Source: an uncultured Alistipes sp. (GTDB lineage: Bacteria; Bacteroidota; Bacteroidia; Bacteroidales; Rikenellaceae). From it: DNA of 54,239 nucleotides. This document shows positions 28,201-35,936 of the stretch, one piece after another (within the stretch, counting starts at the first letter, position 1; every line of letters starts with the position of its first letter). The stretch is from assembly GCA_900539755.1 (NCBI GenBank), contig UQDC01000016.1:1-54239 (forward strand), in the 5' to 3' direction. Under the pieces are notes generated by a model that saw nothing but the letters and a program-made list of their open reading frames with translations, was not told where the DNA came from and ran no database searches. The position numbers and the translations under genes are program-made.

Positions 28201-28465
28201 CGAACGCGAGCAGAATACCATCTGGACGCTCTTTTTTAATTACCTCTTCGATGAAGTAGGAGTTCAATGGCAAGAAATAAACTCGGTCAGCAATGCCTTC
28301 AGAGGTCTGAATGGTTGCTACATTCGGATTGATCAGGACGGTAGCAATACCCTCCTCTTTCATCGCTTTAAGTGCTTGAGATCCGGAATAGTCGAATTCT
28401 CCGGCCTGGCCGATTTTGAGTGCGCCCGAACCCAGGACGAGTACTTTTGAGAGTTGTGTCTTCAC
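25256..28465 (-). CDS. carB: Carbamoyl-phosphate synthase large subunit
   Basis: Starting at GTG 28465 (VKTQLSKVLVLGSG) gives 1069 residues, the usual length. The open frame extends 27 codons further upstream, but that extension does not look like CarB. Both ATP-grasp halves are present: GSGALKIGQAGEFDYSGSQ in the N half and GSGAYRIGSSVEFDWCSV in the C half. The C-terminal allosteric domain (GYTIYATSGTAQFL) is also there. It makes carbamoyl phosphate from glutamine-derived ammonia, bicarbonate and two ATP for pyrimidine and arginine synthesis. The small subunit gene carA is not in the window, which is mildly unusual. Confidence 0.97.
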   Translation of the reverse strand: MKTQLSKVLVLGSGALKIGQAGEFDYSGSQALKAMKEEGIATVLINPNVATIQTSEGIADRVYFLPLNSYFIEEVIKKERPDGILLAFGGQTGLNCGTELYRNGVLEKYGVQVLGTSVEAIMNTEDRDLFVKKLNEIHIKTPRSIAVNTMEDAVKAAEEIGFPIIIRSAYVLGGMGSGFCNNMDELRTLAENSFSYAPQILVEESLKGWKEIEFEVIRDKNDHCFTVASMENVDPLGIHTGESIVVAPTCSLDQEELTFLQEMSKKTIRHLGIVGECNIQYAFNSETDDYRVIEVNARLSRSSALASKATGYPLAFVAAKLALGYTLDEIGEMGTPNSAYVAPELDYMICKIPRWDLSKFAGVSRRIGSSMKSVGEIMAIGKSFEEIIQKGLRMIGQGMHGFVCNNDLKFEDLDDELANPTDMRMFAIAAAFEKGYTVEKIHDLTKISTWFLEKLENIYRYSQVIKQYNQINELPADVLREAKRLGFSDFQIARLVENPTGSMEKKVIEVRNYRKRLGVLPSVKRINTVASEHPELTNYLYMTYDGSEHDIAYYHNRKSVIVLGSGAYRIGSSVEFDWCSVNAVQTARKLGYTSIMINYNPETVSTDYDMCDRLYFDELSEERVLDVIDLEQPNGVMISVGGQIPNNLAMKLQRQNVPILGTPAVSIDRAENRHKFSSMLDNLGIDQPEWKELSSMEDVNEFVDRVGFPVLIRPSYVLSGAAMRVCHTKEEMEHFLGIAAKVSKEFPVVVSRFLENAKEIEFDAVAHAGDIIDYAISEHVEFAGVHSGDATLVFPAQKIYFETGRRIKKISAKIAKELNISGPFNIQFLAKNNEIKVIECNLRASRSFPFVSKILKRNFIETATKIMLDAPYNRPDKFDVDYIGVKAAQFSFARLLNADPILGVDMASTGEVGCLGDDFNEALLNSMIAVGYKLPQKNVMISSGSAKSKVDMLEACGELDKKGYTIYATSGTAQFLMENGVKAIAVSRPDENKEDNVLHLIADKKFDLVVNIPRDHTTREHTNGYKIRRAAVDHNIPLITNARLAAAFIHAFCSMKMTDIAIKAWDEYK

Positions 28466-28686
28466 GATCAGGATATTTTTCGATTTGTTAAGAAAATTCC
28501 ATCTGTTGAATCGACAATAGCATATTGTCGATTCCAATTCCAACAAAAGTAAGAAATATATTTCAAATTTAAGGCGTGTATTGTCTGTTGTGCAGAAAGA
28601 TGTTGATTTTAATATGGTTGACTTTTATAATAAATGTATGTATATTAGGCCTATTATAATGTTTTGCTGATTTACGCCATATCGCT

Positions 28687-28986
28687 ATGAAAAAGTGGTG
28701 ATATTTATTTTAGTCTTGGTTTTAGTGTTTACATTTTGTGTGGGCACAAAATGTGCGGCGGTGCGCTACACGGCCATGTCCTCAGACTAAGAGCGAGTGT
28801 TGTGTGAATTGTGCGGAGCAGCCATGCTCTTCTGATGTAAATTGTCGGAAACAACCCTGTTCTTCTGCAAAGTGTACGGCAGTATGTAAGGGAAACAAGT
28901 CAAGAAGCAAAAGTGATACGGCAAATTGCTTTCAACAACAATGCAATAGGCAATGTCGTCCTTGCCCTAAGAGTCCTGCAAAATAG
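28687..28986 (+). pseudogene. Small Cys-rich exported peptide gene, frame broken twice
   Basis: An intact 82-codon frame (28738-28983) encodes a peptide with 14 Cys, including the repeat VNCxxQPCSS twice. Upstream, ATG at 28687 begins MKK. The next frame over reads VVIFILVLVLVFTF, a perfect signal-peptide core, and the Cys-rich frame opens with VWAQNV, a typical Bacteroidota signal cleavage site. Adding one A to the A run at 28690-28694 and removing one T from the T run at about 28733-28736 gives MKKVVIFILVLVLVFTF joined to VWAQ. So two compensating homopolymer indels separate the present sequence from an intact secreted Cys-rich peptide of about 99 residues. They may be real mutations or sequence errors. 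A strong terminator follows. I do not recognise the family; the even Cys count fits disulfides or metal binding. Confidence 0.6.
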
Positions 28987-29000
28987 TAAGGATAGAAATT

Positions 29001-29043
29001 ATAAATAAAGCAGAATGTTTTAACGACATTCTGCTTTATTTAT
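29001..29043. terminator. Perfect bidirectional terminator after the Cys-rich gene
   Basis: Perfect 18-bp inverted repeat (arms 29001-29018 and 29026-29043, 7-base loop) with A-rich and T-rich outer ends. It serves the plus-strand Cys-rich gene (stop at 28986), and possibly the minus-strand M24 peptidase operon ending at 29143. Confidence 0.92.
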
Positions 29044-29142
29044 ACTATTACCGCCCAGTCGGAATTGTGCAGAGATGTGATAGATCAAATCTTCCTGTGT
29101 GGGAAATGCTTTGAATTACAGGAGGCAAATGGATTAAGCTGA

Positions 29143-30321
29143 CTACTGTAGAGAGATTAGCTCTTCTTTGCAAACCGTCAGCTTTTCTACTCCGTCAGCC
29201 GTTACGGCATAAGTGTTTTCAATGCCAAGAGCCCCTGTTCCCGGTATGACAAATTTGGGTTCGAGAGCAAACACCATACCCTCCGCCAAAATATCGCGAG
29301 AACGAGGTGCCAGTACCGGGGCCTCATTGATCTCGATGCCGACACCGTGTCCAATAAAACCAGCTTTTTGACGGTGTCCCATGAAATAGTCAGAGAGTCC
29401 GGCATGATTAGCCATTTCAGCCGCTAACTCGTATAAATCTTTAGCGGCAACGCCTGGACGGGCTTTTGCGGCAATGGCTTGATGAATGGCGATGGACGTT
29501 TCATGTGCTTTCAGAGCCAATTCTTGTACCGAACCGATCGCATAGGTACGTGTCATATCCGTCATGTAACCGGTAAAGTTTCCCCCCATATCGACCATAA
29601 GGCTCATTCCTTCAGTGAGGACAGTGCCGTTACAGCCAACCGGAAGTGAAACGTCGAGGCCGGCTCCTCCCATGGCAAAATCGTAAGGTGACGGAATGTC
29701 TGCATTGTCTCCCGCTAAAACCGATCCCATGAAAATCTCCATACTTTGTCCGAAGATGCGGAAAATACCTAATGAGCCCAGCTTGCGGCATTCGTGCTCC
29801 AATTCGATCGAAAATTCCACATCGGTCATTCCTTTGCGGTAAAGCGATGGAATCGTCTCGTAGGTTTTGGCGTGAAGTTCTCCGGATCGACGTATCAGAT
29901 CAATTTCGTATGGAGTTTTAATGCTGCGGCAACGACGTAGTAAGGCAGTTCCATTTAAAACCTCTTTCGGTATAAAGATGGTTTCGTAACGTTTATAGTC
30001 GGAATAACTGATAGAATCCGATTCAAGCAGTAATTTATCGGGAAATGCTATACCGTTCTTTTGTAAGTATTCTCCGATTTCCTCCGGTTTCCGAATGTAA
30101 ACCACTTGTGTGCCGTTTAGCCCAAGTGGCCGACGCACAAAAAAGATCGGCTCTCTTTTTACCGGAATATAGCAATATCCTCGAAAAATACGTCCTGATA
30201 CATAATATAGATTGACATTATCGCAGATTAGCAGTCCGTCTGCATGGACGTCGCTCATGTTTTGCTGGATTTTATTCCAGCGGAGTTTGAGTTCCTTGGC
30301 AAGGGCCGGTGATGAAATCAT
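29143..30321 (-). CDS. M24-family Xaa-Pro peptidase
   Basis: This 392-residue cytosolic protein has an N-terminal creatinase-type domain (about 1-150) and a C-terminal pita-bread metallopeptidase domain. The five metal ligands are visible: Asp in LMVDMGGNFTGYMTDMTRTY (two Asp), His in GHGVGIEINEAPVL, Glu in FALEPKF and Glu in GIENTYAV. It probably removes or cleaves Xaa-Pro dipeptides, needing Mn or Co. It lies 17 bp downstream of the DUF2148 gene in a four-gene minus-strand operon; the pairing with DUF2148 has no known functional explanation. Confidence 0.9.
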   Translation of the reverse strand: MISSPALAKELKLRWNKIQQNMSDVHADGLLICDNVNLYYVSGRIFRGYCYIPVKREPIFFVRRPLGLNGTQVVYIRKPEEIGEYLQKNGIAFPDKLLLESDSISYSDYKRYETIFIPKEVLNGTALLRRCRSIKTPYEIDLIRRSGELHAKTYETIPSLYRKGMTDVEFSIELEHECRKLGSLGIFRIFGQSMEIFMGSVLAGDNADIPSPYDFAMGGAGLDVSLPVGCNGTVLTEGMSLMVDMGGNFTGYMTDMTRTYAIGSVQELALKAHETSIAIHQAIAAKARPGVAAKDLYELAAEMANHAGLSDYFMGHRQKAGFIGHGVGIEINEAPVLAPRSRDILAEGMVFALEPKFVIPGTGALGIENTYAVTADGVEKLTVCKEELISLQ

Positions 30322-30338
30322 AAGGGCTTGTATGGTTG

Positions 30339-30902
30339 TTACTGTTTTGGTTTTCTGTCAAAAAATGGGCTTTTTGAGCTGATGCTTAATGGCAGGGCAA
30401 ATATCGTGCTGCAGTTGGGTAAAAGATTCATTTCTCGGGCTGCGTAACCAGCGGAAAACATGATGCGATTATCAATGTGCAGTGCAGACGCTGCAGCAGC
30501 CATTGCTCCGAGTGCGATACCCAAATCCACAGAGGTTAGAGCACATGGGATTCCTTCATTTTCGGTCTTTTTAGCACAGCTTGGATAACCACAGTATTCA
30601 CAGTTTAGTCCTATGGTAGTTGGATGCGAGCCGACCAATATGACGGCACCTGACTGTTCGATGTTATCCGCGTCACGTAAAAAGAACTGCATGCCTGTTT
30701 TATCGGCTGCCAAACGCATCCCTGCAGCCAATTCACAGATGGACTCCCCTGTCAATGTGATGATTTCAATATGGTCCATCCCTTTGCTTTGGGGTGCGGT
30801 TCGACCCGCCGTCATGATTTGCCGGGCTGCTTCCACGATATAATCGTGGCGACTTTCCCTTTCATCGATAATCATAGGTTTAATAGTTAAGTTATTGTTC
30901 AA
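30339..30902 (-). CDS. DUF2148 ferredoxin-like protein
   Basis: This 187-residue protein is of the DUF2148 family. A four-Cys cluster (CEYCGYPSC and then IPC, about residues 115-135) could hold an iron-sulfur centre. It is followed by SVDLGIALGAMAAAAS, a conserved helical stretch. The biochemical role is unknown. Its start overlaps the end of the GNAT gene by 11 bp, which indicates coupled translation. Confidence 0.85.
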   Translation of the reverse strand: MNNNLTIKPMIIDERESRHDYIVEAARQIMTAGRTAPQSKGMDHIEIITLTGESICELAAGMRLAADKTGMQFFLRDADNIEQSGAVILVGSHPTTIGLNCEYCGYPSCAKKTENEGIPCALTSVDLGIALGAMAAAASALHIDNRIMFSAGYAAREMNLLPNCSTIFALPLSISSKSPFFDRKPKQ

Positions 30903-31371
30903 TTAATCGATGTAATTGTGTTTCGGTCAGACGGAAAACGGTCCAATCATCCAGTGGAATGGCGCCAAGAGATTTGTAAAATGCAATGGAAGGAGCATTC
31001 CAATCAAGTACCAACCAATCCATTCGGCGGCATTTTCTTTCAACGGCAATTTGTACGAGATGTAGTAGCAGTGCTTTGCCATACCCTTTGCCCCGATGTT
31101 CTTGTTCAATGAACAACTCTTCGAGGTATAATCCTCGTTGCCCTTTGAATGTCGAGAAATTATGGAAAAACAGGGCAAAACCGACAGCTTGACCATTTTC
31201 CTCTCCAATGACAACTTCTGCCTGATGTTCCACGAACAGAGCCTGATGTAAGGCTTCTACTGAAGTATCCATTTCGGATTCCAGCTTTTCGTATATGGCC
31301 ATTTTGCGGATAAAGTCATAAATGATCTCTGTATCTTGTGGGGTTGCGTTACGAATGGTAAACTTATTCAT
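30892..31371 (-). CDS. GNAT acetyltransferase, diamine/polyamine type
   Basis: Starting at ATG 31371 (MNKFTIRNA) gives 159 residues. The open frame runs 24 codons further but overlaps the upstream gene. The acetyl-CoA loop is HRGKGYGKAL, and the C-terminal VLDWNAPSIAFYKSLGA and DDWTVFRL resemble spermidine/spermine N-acetyltransferase-like proteins. It probably acetylates an amine or thialysine-like substrate. The ATG overlaps the EamA stop by 8 bp and the gene end overlaps DUF2148 by 11 bp, so the operon is tightly coupled. Confidence 0.88.
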   Translation of the reverse strand: MNKFTIRNATPQDTEIIYDFIRKMAIYEKLESEMDTSVEALHQALFVEHQAEVVIGEENGQAVGFALFFHNFSTFKGQRGLYLEELFIEQEHRGKGYGKALLLHLVQIAVERKCRRMDWLVLDWNAPSIAFYKSLGAIPLDDWTVFRLTETQLHRLIEQ

Positions 31372-32290
31372 GTCCAGTGTGTTTTGAGAAGAGTTTTTTG
31401 AAGCATGGTATGGATGCCCCGTTTTCAGCCACATATACACCACCGAGAATCAAAAAAGCACCAGTTAAAGCCATGGTGGTAATTTGTTCTTTTAGAATCA
31501 GGGCTGATGAGATCAGGGTTACTAACGGAACGATATAGATATAGTTGCTGGTGGCAATGGTTCCCAGTTGTTTTACGGCCCGATTCCAGATGACATAACA
31601 AAACAGAGAAGCCACTAACCCCAAAAATAGCAAATTGCCTAAAACGATCGGTCGTGTTAATAATGTAATGTCCGTAGTCAGAGGTTGGAACAGGAAAACA
31701 GGCGTTAATGTTAAAACACCGTAAAAGAAAAGTTTACGGGTAATATAGAGCGTGTCGTATTTCCCGTCTAATTTTTTGAGTATGATATTATAAAGTGCCC
31801 ATGTTAAAGCAGCGGTTAAACTAAGCAGATCACCCCAGGGGTGAATTTGTAGAATAAAGCTGCCATTGTAAACAACGCAGGCCACGCCGATTAGTGCTAC
31901 GATAGAACCGATAATTAGGTTATGGCGCAATCGCCCGGTTTTCAGTAATAGACGCGAAAATATGACTGTCAGGATTGGGGCTGTCCCTACTAACAAGGCT
32001 ACGTTTGAGGCTAAAGTGAGTTTTAAAGCACTGTTTTCGGTTAAGAAATAGAGTGAACCGCCACAAATACCGGCCCCGATAAACAGCAATTCGTCTTTGA
32101 AATTTTTAGGCCAATGGAAATGTGGTGAAAACAACCACATGATGATATAGGCTTGCAAAAAACGGTAGAACATGATATCGGCTGGCGTTAACCCCTCTCC
32201 TAAAAGTGTTTTTGTTGAGACGAATGTGGTACCCCACAGCACAACTGCTGCAAGAGCCATGAAATGATATGTACTGTTACTGTTTTTCAC
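31364..32290 (-). CDS. EamA/RhaT-family transporter (first of two)
   Basis: This 308-residue inner-membrane protein has ten hydrophobic segments in two repeated EamA halves (LWGTTFVSTKTLL in the first, LTWALYNIILKKL in the second). Members export amino acids or other metabolites; the substrate here is unknown. It is the first gene of the operon EamA-GNAT-DUF2148-M24 and is divergent from a second EamA gene at 32446. The neighbouring acetyltransferase and peptidase would suit export of amino-acid-like products, but that is inference. Confidence 0.9.
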   Translation of the reverse strand: MKNSNSTYHFMALAAVVLWGTTFVSTKTLLGEGLTPADIMFYRFLQAYIIMWLFSPHFHWPKNFKDELLFIGAGICGGSLYFLTENSALKLTLASNVALLVGTAPILTVIFSRLLLKTGRLRHNLIIGSIVALIGVACVVYNGSFILQIHPWGDLLSLTAALTWALYNIILKKLDGKYDTLYITRKLFFYGVLTLTPVFLFQPLTTDITLLTRPIVLGNLLFLGLVASLFCYVIWNRAVKQLGTIATSNYIYIVPLVTLISSALILKEQITTMALTGAFLILGGVYVAENGASIPCFKKLFSKHTGHE

Positions 32291-32396
32291 GACACAAAAA
32301 TATTTAAAATTTGTGACAATAAAGTTTTTGTTTGTGTGTATTCATTCCCTTCTTCGTAGATGTCAATATGGGTAGGGTTGAAAGTTCGTGTGAGGC

Positions 32397-32428
32397 TTGA
32401 TCATCTTAGCAGTTTTCGGTTACCTTTG
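32397..32428 (+). promoter_or_regulatory. Bacteroidota promoter of the second EamA gene
   Basis: TTG at 32397-32399 and TACCTTTG at 32421-32428 are separated by 21 bp, matching the -33/-7 consensus. Transcription would begin near 32435, so the ATG at 32446 is preferred over the GTG at 32437, and the leader would be about ten bases. Confidence 0.7.
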
Positions 32429-32445
32429 CACTGTTTGTGAAAATT

Positions 32446-33327
32446 ATGGGAAATTTTCGAGGTATATTCTATGCGTTGATTTCGTCCGCGACTTTCGGGT
32501 TGGTGCCTTTTTTTTCAATAGCACTGCTCGATAGCGGTATGTCAGCAGCCACGGTGCTCTTCTATCGTATGGGAATCGGTGCATTATTGATCGGAGCGGT
32601 TGCTTTGGTGCAAAAGAAAAGTTTTGCAGTCTCTTTGATAGAGCTGTTGAAAATCCTGGTTTTGGGTGTGCTTTATGCGGGTACATCGTTAGCACTCATC
32701 ATCTCGTATAGTTATATCCCGACAGGTATTGCAACAACGATCCATTTTTTGTATCCGATTTTTGTTGCACTGATCATGGTGTCTCTGTTTAAAGAGAAGT
32801 GCTCGTTTGGATTAATTGCTGCAGCCGTGGTCTCGCTGATCGGTGTTGCACTTTTAAGTTGGAGCAGTAGTGCAAGTGTTAATGTAAAAGGAATTGTAAT
32901 CGTGATGATTACGGTGTTAACATATGGCTCTTATATTGTCGGTGTCAATAAATCAGGTATAGGTCGTATAGATGCTTTACCACTGACGTTTTATGTATTA
33001 GTTGCTGCTACTGTGGTGAGTGGTCTTGTTGCTGGGTTTACTTCGGGTATTGGCTCGATTAATAGCGGATATCAAATTGTTAATGTCCTATTAATAGCTT
33101 TAATCCCGACAGTTATCTCAAATTTAACTTTAATTCTTGCAGTAAAAAACGTCGGGTCTACCATCACTGCTATTTTAGGCTCATTGGAACCTCTTACGGC
33201 TGTCCTTGTCGGCATCTTTTGGTTTGACGAACCGTTCAATTTGCAGTATGCGATCGGTTTATTATTGATTTTGGTCTCCGTTTCTTTGGTGGTATGGTTT
33301 AACAATCGTCGTAAAATTGATCGTTAA
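32446..33327 (+). CDS. EamA/RhaT-family transporter (second of two)
   Basis: From ATG 32446 (MGNFRGIFYALISS) the protein has 293 residues, ten hydrophobic segments and two EamA repeats. The second repeat contains GSTITAILGSLEPLTAVLVG, typical of the family. It diverges from the EamA gene at 31364-32290, yet the two differ clearly in sequence, so a recent duplication is unlikely. The substrate is unknown. A hairpin directly after the stop probably ends the transcript. Confidence 0.88.
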   Translation: MGNFRGIFYALISSATFGLVPFFSIALLDSGMSAATVLFYRMGIGALLIGAVALVQKKSFAVSLIELLKILVLGVLYAGTSLALIISYSYIPTGIATTIHFLYPIFVALIMVSLFKEKCSFGLIAAAVVSLIGVALLSWSSSASVNVKGIVIVMITVLTYGSYIVGVNKSGIGRIDALPLTFYVLVAATVVSGLVAGFTSGIGSINSGYQIVNVLLIALIPTVISNLTLILAVKNVGSTITAILGSLEPLTAVLVGIFWFDEPFNLQYAIGLLLILVSVSLVVWFNNRRKIDR

Positions 33328-33353
33328 AAAACAGATATCGGTCGTCTGTTTTA
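33327..33353 (+). terminator. Hairpin after the second EamA gene
   Basis: Eight-bp stem AAAACAGA/TCTGTTTT (arms 33328-33335 and 33345-33352, 9-base loop) starting at the stop codon. The T run is short, so termination may be partial. Confidence 0.55.
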
Positions 33354-33431
33354 ACCATTCTGTACGATTAGATTGTGCACAAGGGAAAATACGCATACAT
33401 TTATATTGTCAAATTTATTCAATCTGATGTT

Positions 33432-34511
33432 ATGCTTATATCTCCTGTAGCACGTAAGAATATTATCCTGTTTTTTGTTCATCTGATTGCATGGGCTCTG
33501 CTGTTTGTCTCTCCATTGATTTTCATGCAGGGTGAAAGCGGTACGATTATATGGAAACGCTATTTTGAATATTGCGTTTCATCGCTCTCGTTTGTGGTGG
33601 TCTTTTATCTCAATTATTATGTATTGATTGATAGACTATTGTTTCGGCAGCGTTTGACCGCATTTATTTTGACAAATGTCGTTTTGATTCTGGCATTAGC
33701 ATATGGTACGCATTTGTGGCATATGTTTCACCGCGTTTATATGATGGGAACTCCACCTCCTCCAATGCCTCGTTTCCGTCGACAATTCTCTATTGTGTTT
33801 GTGTTACATGATGCGGGTATTTTGTTGTTAATTACCGGGCTGAGTGTAGCGATTAAGATGACAGGCCGCTGGTATCGAGTGGAACGTGAAAAACAAGAGG
33901 TGGAAAAAGAGCGCACCAAAGCGGAATTGCAAAATTTGAAAAGCCAGCTTAACCCCCATTTTTTATTCAATACTTTGAATAATATCTATGCGTTGGTGGC
34001 GATCAACCCGCAGCAGGCTCAGTATGCTTTACATTCTCTGGGTCAACTCTTGCGGTATGTGCTTTATGAAAATAATCGGGAGTTGATGCCTTTATCCAAG
34101 GAGTTGACATTTATACGCAGTTACGTTGAGCTGATGAGTTTGCGTCTTTCAAAAGATGTACAGTTGGAAGTCGATTTGCCGGATGACGACAAGGGGGTGG
34201 TAGTGGCACCTCTGTTGTTTATTACTTTAATCGAGAATGCATTCAAACATGGTGTGAGTCCTGAGGGGCACTCTTTTATTCATATCTCCATTAAATTGAC
34301 CAGTTCTGACACATTGATCTGTACGGTTGAAAACAGCTATTTCCCTAAAAATGGACAAGATAGAAGTGGATCGGGAATTGGTATTGAAAATTTGCGTCGT
34401 CGATTGAATTTGCTCTATATGGATCGTCATATTCTACGGTTGGATCGAATTGGCGATCGCTTTGTGGCGCAGTTAATATTAACGTTAAAGCCCTCTTTGC
34501 TGGATCGTTGA
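33432..34511 (+). CDS. LytS-type sensor histidine kinase
   Basis: From ATG 33432 (MLISPVARKN) the protein has 359 residues; a GTG at 33375 would add 19. It has four membrane helices in the first about 145 residues. A short coiled coil (EREKQEVEKERTKAEL) leads to a His_kinase/LytS phosphoacceptor (KSQLNPHFLFNTLNNIYALV) and an ATPase domain (ENAFKHG and GSGIGIENLRRRL). There is no extracellular sensor domain of note. The cognate LytTR regulator starts 52 bp downstream. Bacteroidota use such pairs for envelope and metabolic control; the target genes are not evident here. Confidence 0.92.
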   Translation: MLISPVARKNIILFFVHLIAWALLFVSPLIFMQGESGTIIWKRYFEYCVSSLSFVVVFYLNYYVLIDRLLFRQRLTAFILTNVVLILALAYGTHLWHMFHRVYMMGTPPPPMPRFRRQFSIVFVLHDAGILLLITGLSVAIKMTGRWYRVEREKQEVEKERTKAELQNLKSQLNPHFLFNTLNNIYALVAINPQQAQYALHSLGQLLRYVLYENNRELMPLSKELTFIRSYVELMSLRLSKDVQLEVDLPDDDKGVVVAPLLFITLIENAFKHGVSPEGHSFIHISIKLTSSDTLICTVENSYFPKNGQDRSGSGIGIENLRRRLNLLYMDRHILRLDRIGDRFVAQLILTLKPSLLDR

Positions 34512-34563
34512 TTGGCGGTCTGAACGAAAATGATTATTTTGCACAAATGAAAACGGTTGAGAT

Positions 34564-35295
34564 ATGTCTGCATTGCGTTGTATTGTTGTTGATGATGAAC
34601 CTTTAGCTTGTGATCTGATTGCAGGATATGTACGTCAAACCCCTTTTTTAGAGTTGGTAGGATGTTACACCAATGCACTCAGTGTGATCGATGCGTTGCA
34701 TTCGGATGCAAATATTGATCTGCTGTTCCTCGATATACAAATGCCACAACTCAGTGGTATGGAGTTGTCTCGATTGTTGCCTGAAAGAGTGCGGGTAATT
34801 TTTATTACGGCATTTGAACAGTATGCTTTGGAGGGATTTCGGGTGGATGCGATCGACTATTTGTTGAAGCCGGTCAGCTATGCAGATTTCTTAAAAGCAG
34901 CACAAAAGGCTCAGCATTGGTTTGCCAACGACCATGTACAGGAGGCCGCTCCTGTTGCCGCGATGGAACAGAAGGAGAATCGCAGCATTTTTGTTAAAAC
35001 CGATTACAAAATCGTACAAATCCAGCTCGATTCAATTTTTTATCTTGAAGGGGTGAAGGATTATGTACGCATTCATACCGATGACGGGGCGATCATGACA
35101 TTGATGAGTATGAAAGCTATGGAGGATGCTCTGCCGGCAACCCGTTTTATTCGCGTGCACCGATCCTTTATTGTCAATCTGGATCGAGTGACTACCATTG
35201 AGCGCAATCGCATAGTGTTTGGGAAAGTTTATATTCCGATTACAGATTCATACAAAGACCATTTTACGGAGGTAATCTCTAAGCGGTTGTTGTAA
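34564..35295 (+). CDS. LytTR-family response regulator
   Basis: This 243-residue protein has a receiver domain (1-120) with acidic pocket D10/D11, phosphoacceptor D57 (LFLDIQMP), Thr in ITAFEQ and Lys in LLKPVSY. It is followed by a LytTR DNA-binding domain (about 140-240; IFYLEGVKDYVRIHT, RVHRSFIVNL). It is the partner of the kinase immediately upstream. A ten-C tract follows the stop codon. Confidence 0.94.
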   Translation: MSALRCIVVDDEPLACDLIAGYVRQTPFLELVGCYTNALSVIDALHSDANIDLLFLDIQMPQLSGMELSRLLPERVRVIFITAFEQYALEGFRVDAIDYLLKPVSYADFLKAAQKAQHWFANDHVQEAAPVAAMEQKENRSIFVKTDYKIVQIQLDSIFYLEGVKDYVRIHTDDGAIMTLMSMKAMEDALPATRFIRVHRSFIVNLDRVTTIERNRIVFGKVYIPITDSYKDHFTEVISKRLL

Positions 35296-35311
35296 AAGTA
35301 ATCTGGCTTTA

Positions 35312-35321
35312 CCCCCCCCCC
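35312..35321. repeat. Poly-C homopolymer tract (10 C)
   Basis: Ten consecutive C in the gap between the convergent LytTR and HxlR genes. It is striking in this AT-rich gap and may be length-variable. It lies outside coding sequence, so a frame-switching role is unlikely. Confidence 0.85.
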
Positions 35322-35416
35322 AATCTTACACGCTATATTGTTTTGTAGGGAACTTTTGACAATCAAATTGCTGCAGCAAATTCTCGCTATATTTGATTGA
35401 AAAGTGCAGGATAACA

Positions 35417-35770
35417 CTACTGTTGGGTTGATTGTCGTGACGCTAAAATAGCCTCCATATGTTCTAAAGCCCAATCGACCAAATTTGAAATAAGAGGAAT
35501 AAGGCTTTGCCCCATATCGGTCAAGGTGTACTCCACACGGGGTGGAATCTCTGCATATACTTTTCGGGATATCAAACCATCATTTTCTAATCGTCTCAAG
35601 GTTACTGTTAACATGCGCTGAGAGATATCGTCCAATGAGCGTTGAATGTCATTGAAACGCATTGTACCATTGCTATGCAGTGTAATTAAGACTAACATGG
35701 GCCACTTCTCCCCGATCCGTGCCAAGATGTCCCGGACTGGACAATTTCCTTCATGGTGAAAATTTTTCAT
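35417..35770 (-). CDS. HxlR-family winged-helix regulator
   Basis: This 117-residue regulator has the HxlR layout, with Cys10 in GNCPVRDIL and a winged helix at about 20-95 (FNDIQRSLDDISQRMLTVTL). The conserved N-terminal Cys serves as a thiol redox or quinone/aldehyde sensor in the characterised members YodB and HypR. It is divergent from the DJ-1/PfpI gene, and palindromes lie in the 166-bp gap, so it most likely represses that gene and itself until oxidised. Confidence 0.9.
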   Translation of the reverse strand: MKNFHHEGNCPVRDILARIGEKWPMLVLITLHSNGTMRFNDIQRSLDDISQRMLTVTLRRLENDGLISRKVYAEIPPRVEYTLTDMGQSLIPLISNLVDWALEHMEAILASRQSTQQ

Positions 35771-35806
35771 TTTATTGTTGATTTTATACCGCTGGTATTC
35801 AATAAA

Positions 35807-35824
35807 GGTTACATCGATGTAACC
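35807..35824. promoter_or_regulatory. 18-bp perfect palindrome, candidate HxlR operator
   Basis: GGTTACATCGATGTAACC is a perfect dyad located 37 bp upstream of the HxlR start, in the divergent HxlR/DJ-1 promoter region. A dimeric winged-helix regulator such as HxlR would bind this kind of site. Its occupancy by this protein is inference. Confidence 0.55.
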
Positions 35825-35886
35825 ATCTGATTTTTATGTGCCTTCTTGTACGTCAGTTTGTGATTCCTTATGTTTGCATTACAAAA

Positions 35887-35899
35887 GTAAGAAACTTAC
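35887..35899. promoter_or_regulatory. GTAAG-N3-CTTAC palindrome, second candidate operator
   Basis: A 5-3-5 dyad lying 38-50 bp upstream of the DJ-1/PfpI start codon. It is placed where a repressor could block that promoter. It shares the GTAA/TTAC half with the 35807 palindrome. Confidence 0.45.
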
Positions 35900-35936
35900 A
35901 AATAATAACTATAGTTGAACATAAAGGGATTGAGTT

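Noticed and set aside
28466..28546. Extended N-terminus of CarB
   Set aside because: The added 27 residues do not resemble CarB, while the GTG at 28465 gives the usual length and start motif.
28687..28740. Programmed frameshifting in the Cys-rich peptide gene
   Set aside because: AAAAAG is slippery, but two opposite shifts within about 45 bases would be needed. Indels or sequence errors in homopolymers are simpler.
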